Below are positions 1 through 8,411 of a DNA stretch of 23,448 bases, piece by piece. A program made the position numbers and the translations under genes. Each line of letters starts with the position of its first letter. Positions within the stretch are counted from its first letter, which is position 1. The notes under the pieces are model-generated. The model did not search any database and had not been told where the DNA came from. It was given only the letters and a program-made list of their open reading frames with translations. This DNA is from Chara braunii (lineage: Eukaryota; Streptophyta; Charophyceae; Charales; Characeae), in the NCBI GenBank assembly GCA_003427395.1, contig BFEA01000139.1, positions 1,130,893 to 1,154,340 of the forward strand, given 5' to 3'.

Positions 1-287
1 CTCTCTCCCTCCAAGTTGTATCTTTTCCCTTGGTGGCCAGGGAGGCAGTGAACCATCCCTTGCTTTGCTAGATTACATGCGCACTGTGCAAGAATTGTCT
101 GCCAGAGAGGTTGTTGGTCCTTTTATTTGAATCATCTGACCTTCAGCAGCTTGGAAGCCGTGCAAATTTGTGAAGTTCGCTATGCAAGAAGGTTTTGTTC
201 ATGGTCTTTTATTTCGGTCTGTTTCATTTCTCCCTTTTCTTTGCGAAGCCCATTCTGGATACTGAGAGTCGTTTGTGTCTGCCACAG
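1..287 (+). other. clpC intron (3' part)
   Basis: This stretch precedes the CCACAG acceptor at 282-287. It does not encode the residues expected just before ILEDGR in ClpC (the conserved segment ending in FNMMLQ). It is therefore read as the tail of an intron whose donor lies outside the window. No repeat or RNA gene is recognised in it. Confidence 0.75.
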
Positions 288-2724
288 ATCCTGGAAGACG
301 GAAGATTGACAGACAGTAAGGGAAGAACGGTGGACTTCAAGAATACCCTCTTAATTATGACTTCGAATGTTGGCAGCTCTGTCATTGAAAAGGGTGGAGG
401 TGGATTGGGTTTCCGGCTGGACTTTGACGAAAAGGACAGCAGTTATAATAGAATCAAGACGCTCGTGAATGAAGAGTTGAAGCAATATTTCCGGCCTGAG
501 TTCTTGAACAGGCTCGATGAGATCATCGTCTTCAGGCAGTTGACGAAGTCCGAGGTGAAGGAGATCTCCGACATCATGCTCAAGGAGGTCTTTGACAGGC
601 TGAAGAAGAAGAACATCGATCTGCAAGTCACAGAGAGATTCAGAGACCGCGTGGTATGTATAATTCAATTTTGGCCATGTTCTATTCTCCTCATACTGGG
701 TGGACGTTGAGCCTCGGTCCTCTACAGAACACTCTGCATGTGTTTGGACGTTTGCTGGGCCCGATACATTCAGAATGTTGGACTTGCCCGGGCGCACCTG
801 GTCCAGAAATCGTCCAAATGAATGTAGAGTGCTGTGTAGTGGAGCAAGGCCCATTGACACATAGGTTGGCAGAGGTCTGTTTGGTGTGGTGTCCAAAGGG
901 ACAGTAACCAGTGAAAAGCGCATGTGAATCGTGGGTGCTCTTGAAGCTGCAGCGCACTAGGTGATTTTGTTAGTGTATGTATTATTTTACGTACTTAGGT
1001 GTAGTTGTGAGGAGTCCTTTGGGAAATCCATTGAGAGTTGGAACCATACAGAGGAGATTAGCATGGCCCCTGCACAAGGATGACACAGAGAAAAAAAAGA
1101 GAAAAAAAAAGGAAAAGGGGTGGGCGGGGGGGGGGGACGATTAGAGAAAGAAAAGGGGGAAAAAAGATGGCAGTTGTGAGGGCTGCCAGTCATTAGAATG
1201 TAATATGTATGCATAACCTCCTCTGCCCTCTTCTGTTTTGTCCTGCCGGATCTCTGATCCTTGTCGTTGGGTTGCTTTTCTTGTTTGTCGGGGGGTGCGT
1301 TGCTATGTTGCGTTTGTCAATGAACAAAGGTTGACGAGGGTTACAGCCCAAGCTACGGAGCAAGGCCTCTTAGGAGAGCAATCATGAGATTGCTTGAGGA
1401 CAGCCTGGCGGAGAGAATGCTCGCGGGTGAAATCAAGGTGAGAATGAAGGATGAGTTCTCAGTTCTTCCATGCTGAATGGACGGTCTGGTTTTCACCATT
1501 TTGCTGACCCAGTGCAGTGCCCTCACACAAGTCTTAGAGAAAATCACTCTCAAGCAGTGTGGATGCCTTTCATGTAAACGAAACATTTTTCTGGTGAAAG
1601 GGTATCTACTCTTTTTTTTGCCCATTGTTGTGCATGTTTCGCCTGCCGAGCCCTCCCAAGCTTGTCGGACTGCTCGCCGGATCCCAACGCTTTGTCTCTT
1701 GGCTCTCCTCACTTTCAATCCCTCTGATGAAGCCTCTGATTAAGAGACCTAGCTCTTCTGGCCGAGAGTGATGGTTCAATTCCATGCTTGCATGGATGGA
1801 CCCAAAGTTAGAAAATAGTGATCAGTACCTACTGCTGAAGCACCTGGTATCCTCTGGCGGATTGTTGCCTCATGGGCAATGGTGTTGTGGTGCTGCTGGC
1901 TTTGCTGTGATTGGGTGCCGTATCTTGGGTGCATTTAACTCACTCTTCTGGCACATCTTCCGGTTGCTTCCTGAGCTGACTTCATGGGCAATGGTGTTGT
2001 GGTGCTGCTGGCTTTGCTGCGATAGGGTGCCGTATCTTGGGTTTCCGGCACATCTTCCAGTTGCTTCCTGAGCCTGACTTCATGGGCAATGGTGTTGTGG
2101 TGCTGCTGGCTTTGCTGCGATAGGGTGCCGTATCTTGGGTGCCATTTGGACATACCATGGTGGCATGCTAAAGATTAGAGGGTTCCAATACAGACTTGGA
2201 AGAATGAGCACACAGGACAGAGACACACAAAGTTTTACAATTGAAGCATCACAGTGTCTGTCGTGTCATATAAGTTTCAAAACACGCATCCTCTGGAAGG
2301 AGGCAACTCAGAATGCCCAGGGAGGATGGCTTAGTACCAGGGTTTGTTGTCCCCCCCCCCCCCTGGTCTATGTCAGTGGGGATGAGGTCGAACATTTTTT
2401 TGACTTTCTTCGAGAGTATGGTATAATACTCTTTGCAGGAGCCTTGCTTCTTATTGGAGCTCTTTGAAAATAAGCATCCAATCCCTACCAGAACAGCGTA
2501 CTGGGAGAATGAACACTCAATGGTTCTGCAATTGGGATGGGCGGCATAGTGAAAGAAGTGAAGAGGGACCAGAGTGCATTACTTGTGAATGTATATCCAA
2601 CTGCAAGAAGGGAGGGCACATTGCTTGGTTTGTCAATGTTCCCTCCCTGCGCCTCCATATGCATCACAGCCAGATGAAACCCACTCAGAACACCCAGTGT
2701 GTGTATGTTTTCTTTCTCGTGTCA

Positions 2725-2802
<78 letters not shown>

Positions 2803-2823
2803 AAAAAAAAAATGTTTAATATT

Positions 2824-2867
<44 letters not shown>

Positions 2868-2868
2868 G

Positions 2869-2926
<58 letters not shown>

Positions 2927-2953
2927 AAAAAGCTTCTAGATCTGATGCTTTTA

Positions 2954-3009
<56 letters not shown>

Positions 3010-3313
3010 ATTAACAACTCAGCTCAGGACAAGACTGTGGTCAGATGCATCCTCCTCCGGCTGTAATTCCGGTCAGATACATTTAGAAAAGTGCAACCGT
3101 GAGTACGCCCTGAGGCTGGTGATGAAGGTACATGTCATGGTGTGTAACCCTGGATATCTGTTGTTGTTGATGTTGCATCCTGGCATTTTGGTTTTGCAGG
3201 AGGGAGATTCTGCAATCGTGGACGTTGACGCAGACGGAAATGTGACAGTCTTGAATGGGAGCACGGGCACAGCGACAACAACAGCTATTGAAGCCCCGGC
3301 CGGAATTGCATAA
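288..3313 (+). CDS. clpC: ClpC-type Hsp100 chaperone, 3' end of gene (three terminal exons)
   Basis: Three exons join in phase 0: 288-653 (122 codons), 1330-1437 (36 codons) and 3200-3313 (37 codons plus TAA). Every intron end is canonical: upstream acceptor CCACAG, then GTATGT...AAAG and GTGAGA...TTGCAG. The first exon opens at [13 protein letters not shown] in the second AAA+ module. It contains the sensor-1 region (IMTSNVGS), the ClpC-like [12 protein letters not shown] segment and the arginine-finger region [10 protein letters not shown]. Exon two has the sensor-2 motif GARPLRR. Exon three encodes the C-terminal strand region ([14 protein letters not shown]) and a short Thr/Ala-rich tail. 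In the family this is the stromal ATPase that unfolds substrates for the ClpP/R protease and supports the plastid import motor. The N domain, first AAA+ module and Walker motifs lie upstream of the window. Wording is closer to ClpC than ClpB. No break is seen in the visible part, so the gene is probably functional. Confidence 0.95.
706..858. repeat. MITE-like hairpin element in clpC intron
   Basis: The left arm (about 706-757) and the right arm (about 800-858) are imperfect reverse complements over 50 bp or more. Examples are CACTCTGCATGTGTTTGGAC on the left against CACTCTACATTCATTTGGAC read back from the right, with GTTGAGCCT against GTCAATGGGCCT at the outer edge. The loop is about 40 bp. 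It could be a foldback or MITE-type non-autonomous DNA transposon. No clear target-site duplication was found, so the exact ends are uncertain. Confidence 0.6.
1014..1116 (+). pseudogene. U6 snRNA retropseudogene with A-rich tail
   Basis: Positions 1014-1086 follow spliceosomal U6 from its 5' GTCC end. The sequence passes through a variant of the ACAGAGA box (ACAGAGGAGA), then the invariant GATTAGCATGGCCCCTG block and CAAGGATGACAC. The match stops there, about 30 nt short of the normal U6 3' end, and is replaced by an A-rich run (1089-1116). Several substitutions are present, including in the 5' stem-loop and the ACAGAGA box. A 3'-truncated U6 joined to an A-rich tail inside an intron is the usual signature of LINE-mediated retroposition, so this is a pseudogene rather than a working snRNA gene. 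Upstream USE and TATA elements of plant U6 genes were not seen. Confidence 0.88.
1871..2141 (+). repeat. Three-copy minisatellite in clpC intron
   Basis: A block beginning CATGGGCAATGGTGTTGTGG recurs at 1871, 1983 and 2081 (spacings 112 and 98 bp). Each copy continues through the GCTGCTGGCTTTGCTG and GGGTGCCGTATCTTGGG segments. Copies two and three are nearly identical over the shared part, while the first differs by a few bases and by linker length. This is a local tandem duplication with no coding logic of its own. Confidence 0.9.
2727..3006 (+). repeat. Compound homopolymer and dinucleotide tract (G75, A11, T12G33, GA, GT, GA)
   Basis: There are 75 consecutive G at 2727-2801, then 11 A, a short AT-rich spacer, 12 T followed by 33 G (2822-2866), a GA run to about 2924, a GT run at about 2953-2976 and a second GA run to about 3005. 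It lies inside the last clpC intron, about 190 bp before the final acceptor. Such lengths are prone to copy error and sequencing artefact, so the exact counts should not be trusted. Confidence 0.9.
3037..3130 (+). repeat. Dispersed repeat copy, related to 17545-17635
   Basis: From CAGATGCATCCTCC through CTGTAATTCCGGTCAGATAC, ATTTAGAAAAG and GAGTACGCCCTGAGG, this matches the sequence at 17545-17635 in the same order and orientation with scattered substitutions. One copy therefore sits immediately downstream of the microsatellite block in the clpC intron. The family and its ends are unknown. Confidence 0.65.
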
Positions 3314-4630
3314 GTTCATCTGGACTAATTCTTAGCTTCAGCTAGCTGTACTATTACTGGTACTCGGTAGTTTTGTCTCTGTGATTGTGATGTGTTCATT
3401 TCTGGTTGGATTGCCAGGAGGAACCAATGAAAGAAAACCGACAGGACTTGGAGGAACGAGGAGTAGTGAAAAAAGGGTCCTTGTGTGAGGCAGGCGTAAT
3501 GCCCGTGTCCTTCTCTGGGTGAGGAGTGAAGGGGTTAGTGAGTGTCCAAAGAAGGAAACACGGTTGTGAGATCATGTCACAGAGAGAGATGCTGCTGGTA
3601 GAAGGGATCGCCTCAAGAGGAGTAGCTTTATTTTTTGTTACAGTAGTAGTAGTAGTTTGATATCATGCTGCCCAGTGCTTGATGTATGTTTGGGCTTAAT
3701 GATTTGCAGAGTCCTTCCGTGGGAACGTGTTCTCCAGTGTGTGTGATGGTGTGGGATATGGCCCTGAGATGTCTACTTCCGCCGACATCCGTTTCTTTTT
3801 TACTTTTTTTTTCTTTCACTGACAGCCGCTTCAAATGATATCTTGATCGGGTTTGGGGTTGTGATGGCTCATTTCAGTTTTCTGGTTGTGGATCCATTCT
3901 TGCTTGTTTTAGCCTTTCACCAGTGGACGACCATCATTAGCGTAGGTGCTGGAGGACTCTGGAGGTCGCCCTCTGCCGTTACTTTTGCCAACCCACTTCA
4001 CTGAAAAGACGCTCGAAAGGAACGCAGAGCAAAAGAAATGTTAGTACGTCGCAAACTCCAATTTGTTCAACTGGAGATCGAGGTCGTTGAAACGGGCTCT
4101 AGAAGAGATTCAGTACCTTTTCTGTTCCCTCTGGCTTATGCTGCACTTGTCAGGCACGGTCATGTCTAATTGGACATGTCCGTGTACATGTTATTGCTTC
4201 CCCCCCCCCTCCCCCCCCTCTAATTGATAGCGAAGTCGATGATGACAATCGTCGTCGTTATGATTATGCTCTCAGATGTTTGTTGGGAGGAAGCGTTCAG
4301 ACTGAGGGGGCAGATTCATCAGTCACTCACGCTGACCTGTTTCCAGTTAGCAAGAGTTGAAAACCCATTGATCGAACTCTGGGGTCCATACTGTGTTATG
4401 CGCTGTGTGTTGTGCTTTTTGCCAATCTGACGAGTCAGTGATGATGGCTGTCGTGAGGATGACAATGCCTGTGTCGCAGAATGCAGGTGATGATGTGCAG
4501 CTAACTGTTTAATTTTTTATTGTTGAGCTAACTGTTTAATTTGTTTAATTTGTGATTGTTGAGCAGCTCTACTTCACAAGAAGTTCCGAGAACAAGTCTC
4601 TGATGCACCGATCTCTGTCAAAGGCCCTCC
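3314..4630 (+). other. clpC 3' untranslated region and flank, no further gene seen
   Basis: After the clpC stop codon no open frame with credible composition is found on either strand. The 3' UTR and polyadenylation site must lie here, but no unambiguous signal could be picked. A short AGT trinucleotide run lies near 3643-3657 and a C-rich run at 4200-4220. Confidence 0.55.
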
Positions 4631-4847
4631 TTTAAACTGCTAGTACCTCCGAGCCAGTTTTCCCAACGCGGGTCTGCATTGTGTGCGAATGAAAAACGAA
4701 CCGCCAGCAAGCGCGCGAGTTTTCTTTTTTCGCTGGCGCTGACTGCCACTTTGGTCCAGTAGCACTGTTCACCCAAAGACCCCACCTGCGGATTCGCCGA
4801 ATCTCGGTTCTCAAGTTTTGCCTGGGCGAGATTGTGGCGGTTTTTAA
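4631..4847. mobile_element. Candidate ~217-bp TIR element (MITE-like), copy A
   Basis: The left end reads TTTAAACTGCTAGTACCTCC then GAGCCAG. The right end (4822-4847), read in reverse complement, gives GTTAAAAACCGCCACAATCT then CGCCCAG, so the two ends form imperfect terminal inverted repeats of about 27 bp. The length is close to the element at 16017-16237, whose ends share the same motif. No transposase is encoded. Target-site duplication is not clear. Confidence 0.45.
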
Positions 4848-4942
4848 CTAACGTCTGATCATTGGACCTGGGATCACAGTCACGGGGAAGGGGGTTCCAT
4901 CATTGAACCTAGTTTGTGTTTCTAATTTGTTCACACGGGAGA

Positions 4943-5210
4943 ATGTCTGCAATGACCTGCTTTCAGCTTGTTAGTGTTGCTTTCAAAAAAGAAAAAAAGG
5001 GAAAAAAAAAGGAATAAAAAAAAAAAGAAAAAAAAAAGAAAAGAAGAAGGAAGCTGCTCTTGTGGCAGTAGCTCTCACTCACAAGCTAGTTTATTTGCAC
5101 GACATAATGTCTGTAATGGCCCTCTTTTTCATTATGTTGTTGGTTTTGACTTTCTTTCACCTTATTATTGATTGTTCAGGCTGTTCTTGTGGTAGAACTG
5201 CTCCCTCATA
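4943..5210 (+). repeat. Diverged tandem duplication interrupted by A-rich tract
   Basis: ATGTCTGCAATGACC (4943) recurs as ATGTCTGTAATGGCC (5106), and GCTGCTCTTGTGGCAG (about 5053) recurs as GCTGTTCTTGTGGTAG (about 5180). The A-rich tract at about 4985-5045 lies in the first unit and accounts for the unequal spacing. This is an old local duplication. No gene is seen in it. Confidence 0.4.
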
Positions 5211-5506
5211 GTGTAGGTGAATGTGAGTGGGTATGTCGTGTGAGTGCTTACCACGACTCCAGTCTTGTTCAGCTGCACTGCGGTTGCATGCTACCCCATC
5301 GGCTCAGCCCGTGATGTAACAGATCTACGGCCATAGCCTGTCCATACTCATTGCACGTTTCTAATGCAATTGAACCGTCGTCTTTTCCTTCGATCCATTT
5401 TGGTCCTAATGATACTTGAGAGTGTTAGGGCGTGTAATAGTTGCTGGCAAATTGCTGGCAAATTGGTAAATCATAATAAGGACGAGTATACCATAAAAGG
5501 ACTGCT

Positions 5507-5578
5507 CATGCACTTGGGTGTGTGATACTCTTTCCGCGGTTTCATGCACTTGCGTGTGTGATAATCTTTCTGTGGTTT
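5507..5578 (+). repeat. 36-bp tandem repeat, two copies
   Basis: A 36-bp unit starting CATGCACTTG at 5507 repeats at 5543 with a few changes. Each unit includes GTGTGTGATA followed by CTTTC and GGTTT. The end of the second unit also recurs 267 bp further on, at 5824. Confidence 0.85.
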
Positions 5579-5843
5579 CTTTCATCCCTTGTTTTCTTCC
5601 CCCCCCCCCCCCCCCCTCTTTCTTTCGGTCCCCATTCCTATCCCTCTTAACACCAATTACAACGCTTTGTTCCCTCTGTCAATGAATCCTCCACATCCCC
5701 TGGCACCGAACACAGGTGGCAGAACTGCAACAGCTATGCAAAAGCAAGGCCACAGTCCTGTCGATTGCTGGGATGACAGAAAGGATGCGTTTACCGCAGA
5801 AGGATGGGTCGTGGGGTCGGGCCTGTGATAATCTTTCTGTGGT
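5557..5843. mobile_element. Possible insertion flanked by 20-bp direct repeats
   Basis: TGTGATAATCTTTCTGTGGT occurs exactly at 5557-5576 and again at 5824-5843. The 247 bp between them begin with a pyrimidine run including a long C tract (about 5600-5617) and show no coding pattern. A perfect 20-bp direct repeat around a segment of unrelated sequence could be a target-site duplication. It could equally be a displaced third copy of the neighbouring 36-bp repeat. Confidence 0.4.
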
Positions 5844-5945
5844 AATTTGGCTGTGAAAAGTACGGGTGGTGTAAATGGACTGACTGGCACACGGATTTCT
5901 GTATAACAACCCCTCGAAAGAAATATATTTAGATGAGGTATCGAG

Positions 5946-5948
<3 letters not shown>

Positions 5949-5978
<30 letters not shown>
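5949..5978 (+). repeat. (AG)n microsatellite
   Basis: An uninterrupted AG dinucleotide run of roughly 29 bases in otherwise ordinary sequence. Confidence 0.95.
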
Positions 5979-5980
<2 letters not shown>

Positions 5981-6022
5981 TACAGATCACAGACATGAAA
6001 GGGGGGCTTGCATGCAACAGAG

Positions 6023-6805
6023 CTTAAACCACCAGTACTTCCAAAAAGTTGTGGCCGTTAACTAATTTCTGTCCCTCTGGTGCTACATCTTCCCTCTCAT
6101 GTACACACTGTGTGTACCAAAGTGTCCATAGGATCGCCTTTCTTCCCACATCGAATAGGTTGGATTGAAAGTTTACGAGTTCCAGGAGGGGGGGGTACCT
6201 GTGCCCAAGTAAAATTGCTTTCCTGTCCCACGGACAGTCCAGAGTAGGAAGGTTAATCTATATAGAGTCCCAATGCCTCCGTTAGGCAGGTAACTAGTAA
6301 CCAGGGACGCCGGGCGTTGGCATTTCATCAACCTGCCAGACCTTTCTGCTACCTGACCATCTCTCTTTTTGTTAAAGTGACAATTTTGGGTTTTACGACA
6401 TCGTGTGCCGGAACTTGCAATTTTGATAAGTGGGAGTGAGTGGGGTAGGACCCTTTTGGGATTTGCATGGAGTCGAGGTTCGCTGCGCCGAACACGAGCA
6501 TGGGTAACTGCCCATGCTTGAACCTCATGTCGATCCGCCATAGCGATCTTCCGCCTTTCCCGATCGCAGACGAAGACGGAGTGTACTGACATGCAGATGT
6601 GCGGAAGGCGCTGTTGCAGGTCGACCGGTATGATCTTTACAATCCGTCGAAGGCCTGCCATATAGGAGATGCAGATGTACTGGGTTCGTTTTGATTGGCC
6701 GTTTTTTCTCTCCATCACTGATCTTGCTGTATACTGATTGGACGGTGCTTCCGTGGTCGGCGGCCCAAGCCACGTGGAAGCCTCGATTTAAACCGCCAGT
6801 ACCTC
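6023..6805 (-). repeat. Unrecognised segment bounded by two same-orientation motif copies
   Basis: The plus strand has TTAAACCACCAGTACTTCC at 6024-6042 and TTTAAACCGCCAGTACCTC at 6787-6805. Both are followed by an A-rich stretch and a GTGGCCGTTA / GTGCGGCCATTA box. Between them the minus strand holds an open frame of 181 codons (6718-6173). Its composition is not clearly protein-like and no domain is recognised. The pair may be ends of one repeat family or two copies of one repeat. The minus-strand frame is probably fortuitous. Confidence 0.35.
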
Positions 6806-6859
6806 TACCAGCTATAAAAAAAACGTGCGGCCATTACGCGCCGCGACTTTAGGGGGTCG

Positions 6860-6881
6860 GGCGACCGAACGCCCGGTCGCC
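6860..6881. repeat. Short perfect GC-rich hairpin
   Basis: GGCGACCG at 6860-6867 and CGGTCGCC at 6874-6881 form an 8-bp perfect stem with a 6-nt loop, followed by an A-rich run. It resembles a hairpin plus A-tract, but nothing nearby shows that it ends a transcript. Confidence 0.5.
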
Positions 6882-6998
6882 GATTAATAAAAAAAAAATC
6901 AGAAATGAACACAGAAAAAACAGAAAAAAAAAGGAGAATCGAAATAAAACAAAAACAAAAGGAAAAGCACGGCGCGCGATGTGGTGGTAAGACTCGGC

Positions 6999-7035
<37 letters not shown>

Positions 7036-7081
7036 AGAGAGTCCCGGTGCGTTCGCCGGGCAGTGGTGCTGCAAATGTGCC

Positions 7082-7161
<80 letters not shown>
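6999..7161 (+). repeat. (CA)n and (TC)n microsatellites
   Basis: A CA run (6999-7032), a short AG run and, after about 45 bp, a TC run of about 77 bases (7085-7161). These are simple repeats with no coding value. Confidence 0.95.
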
Positions 7162-7166
<5 letters not shown>

Positions 7167-7264
7167 AGCACTTTTGGTTATGACAGAAAACGGGAATGAA
7201 TCTTACCGCCGACAGCGGGAAGATTCATTCCCCTTCTTTTCATTAGCACGTTCGGTTATGGCAG
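7167..7264. repeat. Hairpin between 20-bp imperfect direct repeats
   Basis: AGCACTTTTGGTTATGACAG (7167-7186) and AGCACGTTCGGTTATGGCAG (7245-7264) are direct repeats matching at 16 of 20 positions. Between them GGGAATGAATCTT (7192-7204) and AAGATTCATTCCC (7220-7232) are a perfect 13-bp inverted repeat. The second direct repeat stops exactly where the left arm of the neighbouring foldback element begins. Confidence 0.75.
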
Positions 7265-7687
7265 GTAATTGCATTTGAAACTGCTTTTTTTAGCAGTTTA
7301 GCCAGGGCCCGAGTTTCAAATGCAGTCGAAACTTGGGCTGGCCTTTTTCAGCAGTTGAGTTAGGCAAGTGGCCCGCTCCCCCTCCCCCCCCCCCTCTTTT
7401 TTTTTCCCCTGTTTTCTTCTTTTCTTTTCTTTACTACCCCCTTCAGGTGTGGCCGAGACATCTCGGCCGTGGGCCTCCTACACAACCACATGCTTCTTTT
7501 TTTCTTCTCGGCCATGGCCGAGACATCTCGGCCGTAGCTCCGCCACATAACAGGAAAAAAAAAAAAAAAAAAAAAAAACCGGACCTTTTGCCTGACCAAA
7601 CTGCTAAAAAGGCCAGCCCGAGTTTCAACTGCAATGGAAACTCGGGCTCTGACTAAACTGCTAAAACGCAGTTTGAAATGCAATTAC
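7265..7687. mobile_element. Foldback element with ~110-bp inverted arms and nested palindromes
   Basis: The left arm (7265-7375) and right arm (7580-7687) are reverse complements over about 110 bp with scattered mismatches, starting GTAATTGCATTT on one side and ending AAATGCAATTAC on the other. Each arm contains its own hairpin of the form GCCCGAGTTTC...GAAACTTGGGC, plus a CTGC...GCAG stem. The 204-bp centre has pyrimidine runs, an A22-type run (7555-7578) and two copies of GGCCGAGACATCTCGGCC (7451-7468 and 7516-7533), the second overlapping the palindrome CTCGGCCATGGCCGAG (7507-7522). There is no transposase, so it would be non-autonomous. Nine- or ten-base target duplications were not found. 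Confidence 0.8.
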
Positions 7688-7748
7688 GAAGTTATACAAA
7701 CTGTTACCCTGACTGTGCCGTAGTTTTCTTAAAAACCAAATTGCAAAC

Positions 7749-8284
7749 TCAATTCTCTTTCAATGCACACAACAATTCCGCCACGCCTTTCCACGACTTC
7801 TCCTTGTCACTGGAAAACTTCCAGATGGCCCACCGAAACAGGTCATCTGGATATGTTCCCCTTCTCGACTCCATGTGCAACAGTATCACCGTTCCAATTA
7901 TCCCAGTGACAAATGAGGAGTTTTCCATTTCGTCGAATTCGATGACGGCAGCTCGTGATAGCTGCGATCGTGGACTTCTTCCCAGTCCACAAATAGAAGT
8001 CCTGGAAAGTTTGGAAAGCTGGGCTGCTGCCGTTGATAAAATCTTCTTCATTCTTCATCAGCTGGTAACCACCCAGAAACGGGAACTCATCTTTGACCTG
8101 CAAGTGACACCCCAGGAAGTCCATTTGGTTTCCCCTGCGTTTGTCCCATTCGAAGTACAACTCGGATCATAGCACGTCTCGTATGTTTCAATAATTTCCT
8201 GGCACGGTTCTTCGACTTCACATTCTTCTTGTTGTACGCTATGAAGATGGACGCGTCAGCCACAAACTGCATTCCTGCCACCAA
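7749..8284 (-). pseudogene. Unrecognised minus-strand coding relic, frameshifted
   Basis: Three minus-strand open frames follow one another with overlap: 8284-8087, 8160-7843 and 8051-7749. They lie in three different frames and have protein-like composition, for example WDKRRGNQMDFLGCHLQVKD in the second and FRWAIWKFSSDKEKSWKGVA near the end of the third. The last frame finishes at a TGA just downstream of LLCALKEN. A single protein broken by two frameshifts, or by short introns, would explain this better than three independent genes. No family is recognised. It starts immediately beside the foldback element. A plus-strand frame of 164 codons overlaps it and looks like its shadow. Confidence 0.4.
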
Positions 8285-8362
8285 CCTCTTTTAACTCCCC
8301 AGTGCCCATTTGCAAGCACTCCATCCCGGTGCGGGATTGAGGTCTTGACAGTCGGGCTGCTT

Positions 8363-8411
8363 CATCTATTGGTGGGGAGCGGCACCTGCTGCAAACAGGG
8401 TCCAGCATCCC
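8363..8411 (-). repeat. SINE-like head fragment (minus orientation)
   Basis: CATCTATTGGTGGGGAGC, GGCACCTGCTG and GGGTCCAGCATCCC match the heads of the elements at 20627-20477, 19995-19857 and 19103-19240. On the minus strand the copy starts GGGATGCTGGACCC. No poly(A) tail follows, so this is a fragment. A much weaker copy may lie at about 8565-8597. Confidence 0.7.

Noticed and set aside
351-923. 190-codon minus-strand frame across a clpC exon
   Set aside because: It is the reverse shadow of the clpC exon 288-653 continuing into the intronic hairpin.
2464-3066. Open frames with long Gly or Pro runs in all directions
   Set aside because: They are translations of the G75, T/G and dinucleotide tracts inside an intron.
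6173-6718. 181-codon minus-strand open frame
   Set aside because: No recognisable domain, irregular composition, and it lies between repeat-motif copies. Most likely a chance frame.
7678-8172. 164-codon plus-strand frame
   Set aside because: It begins inside the foldback arm and overlaps minus-strand frames with better protein character. Treated as a shadow.
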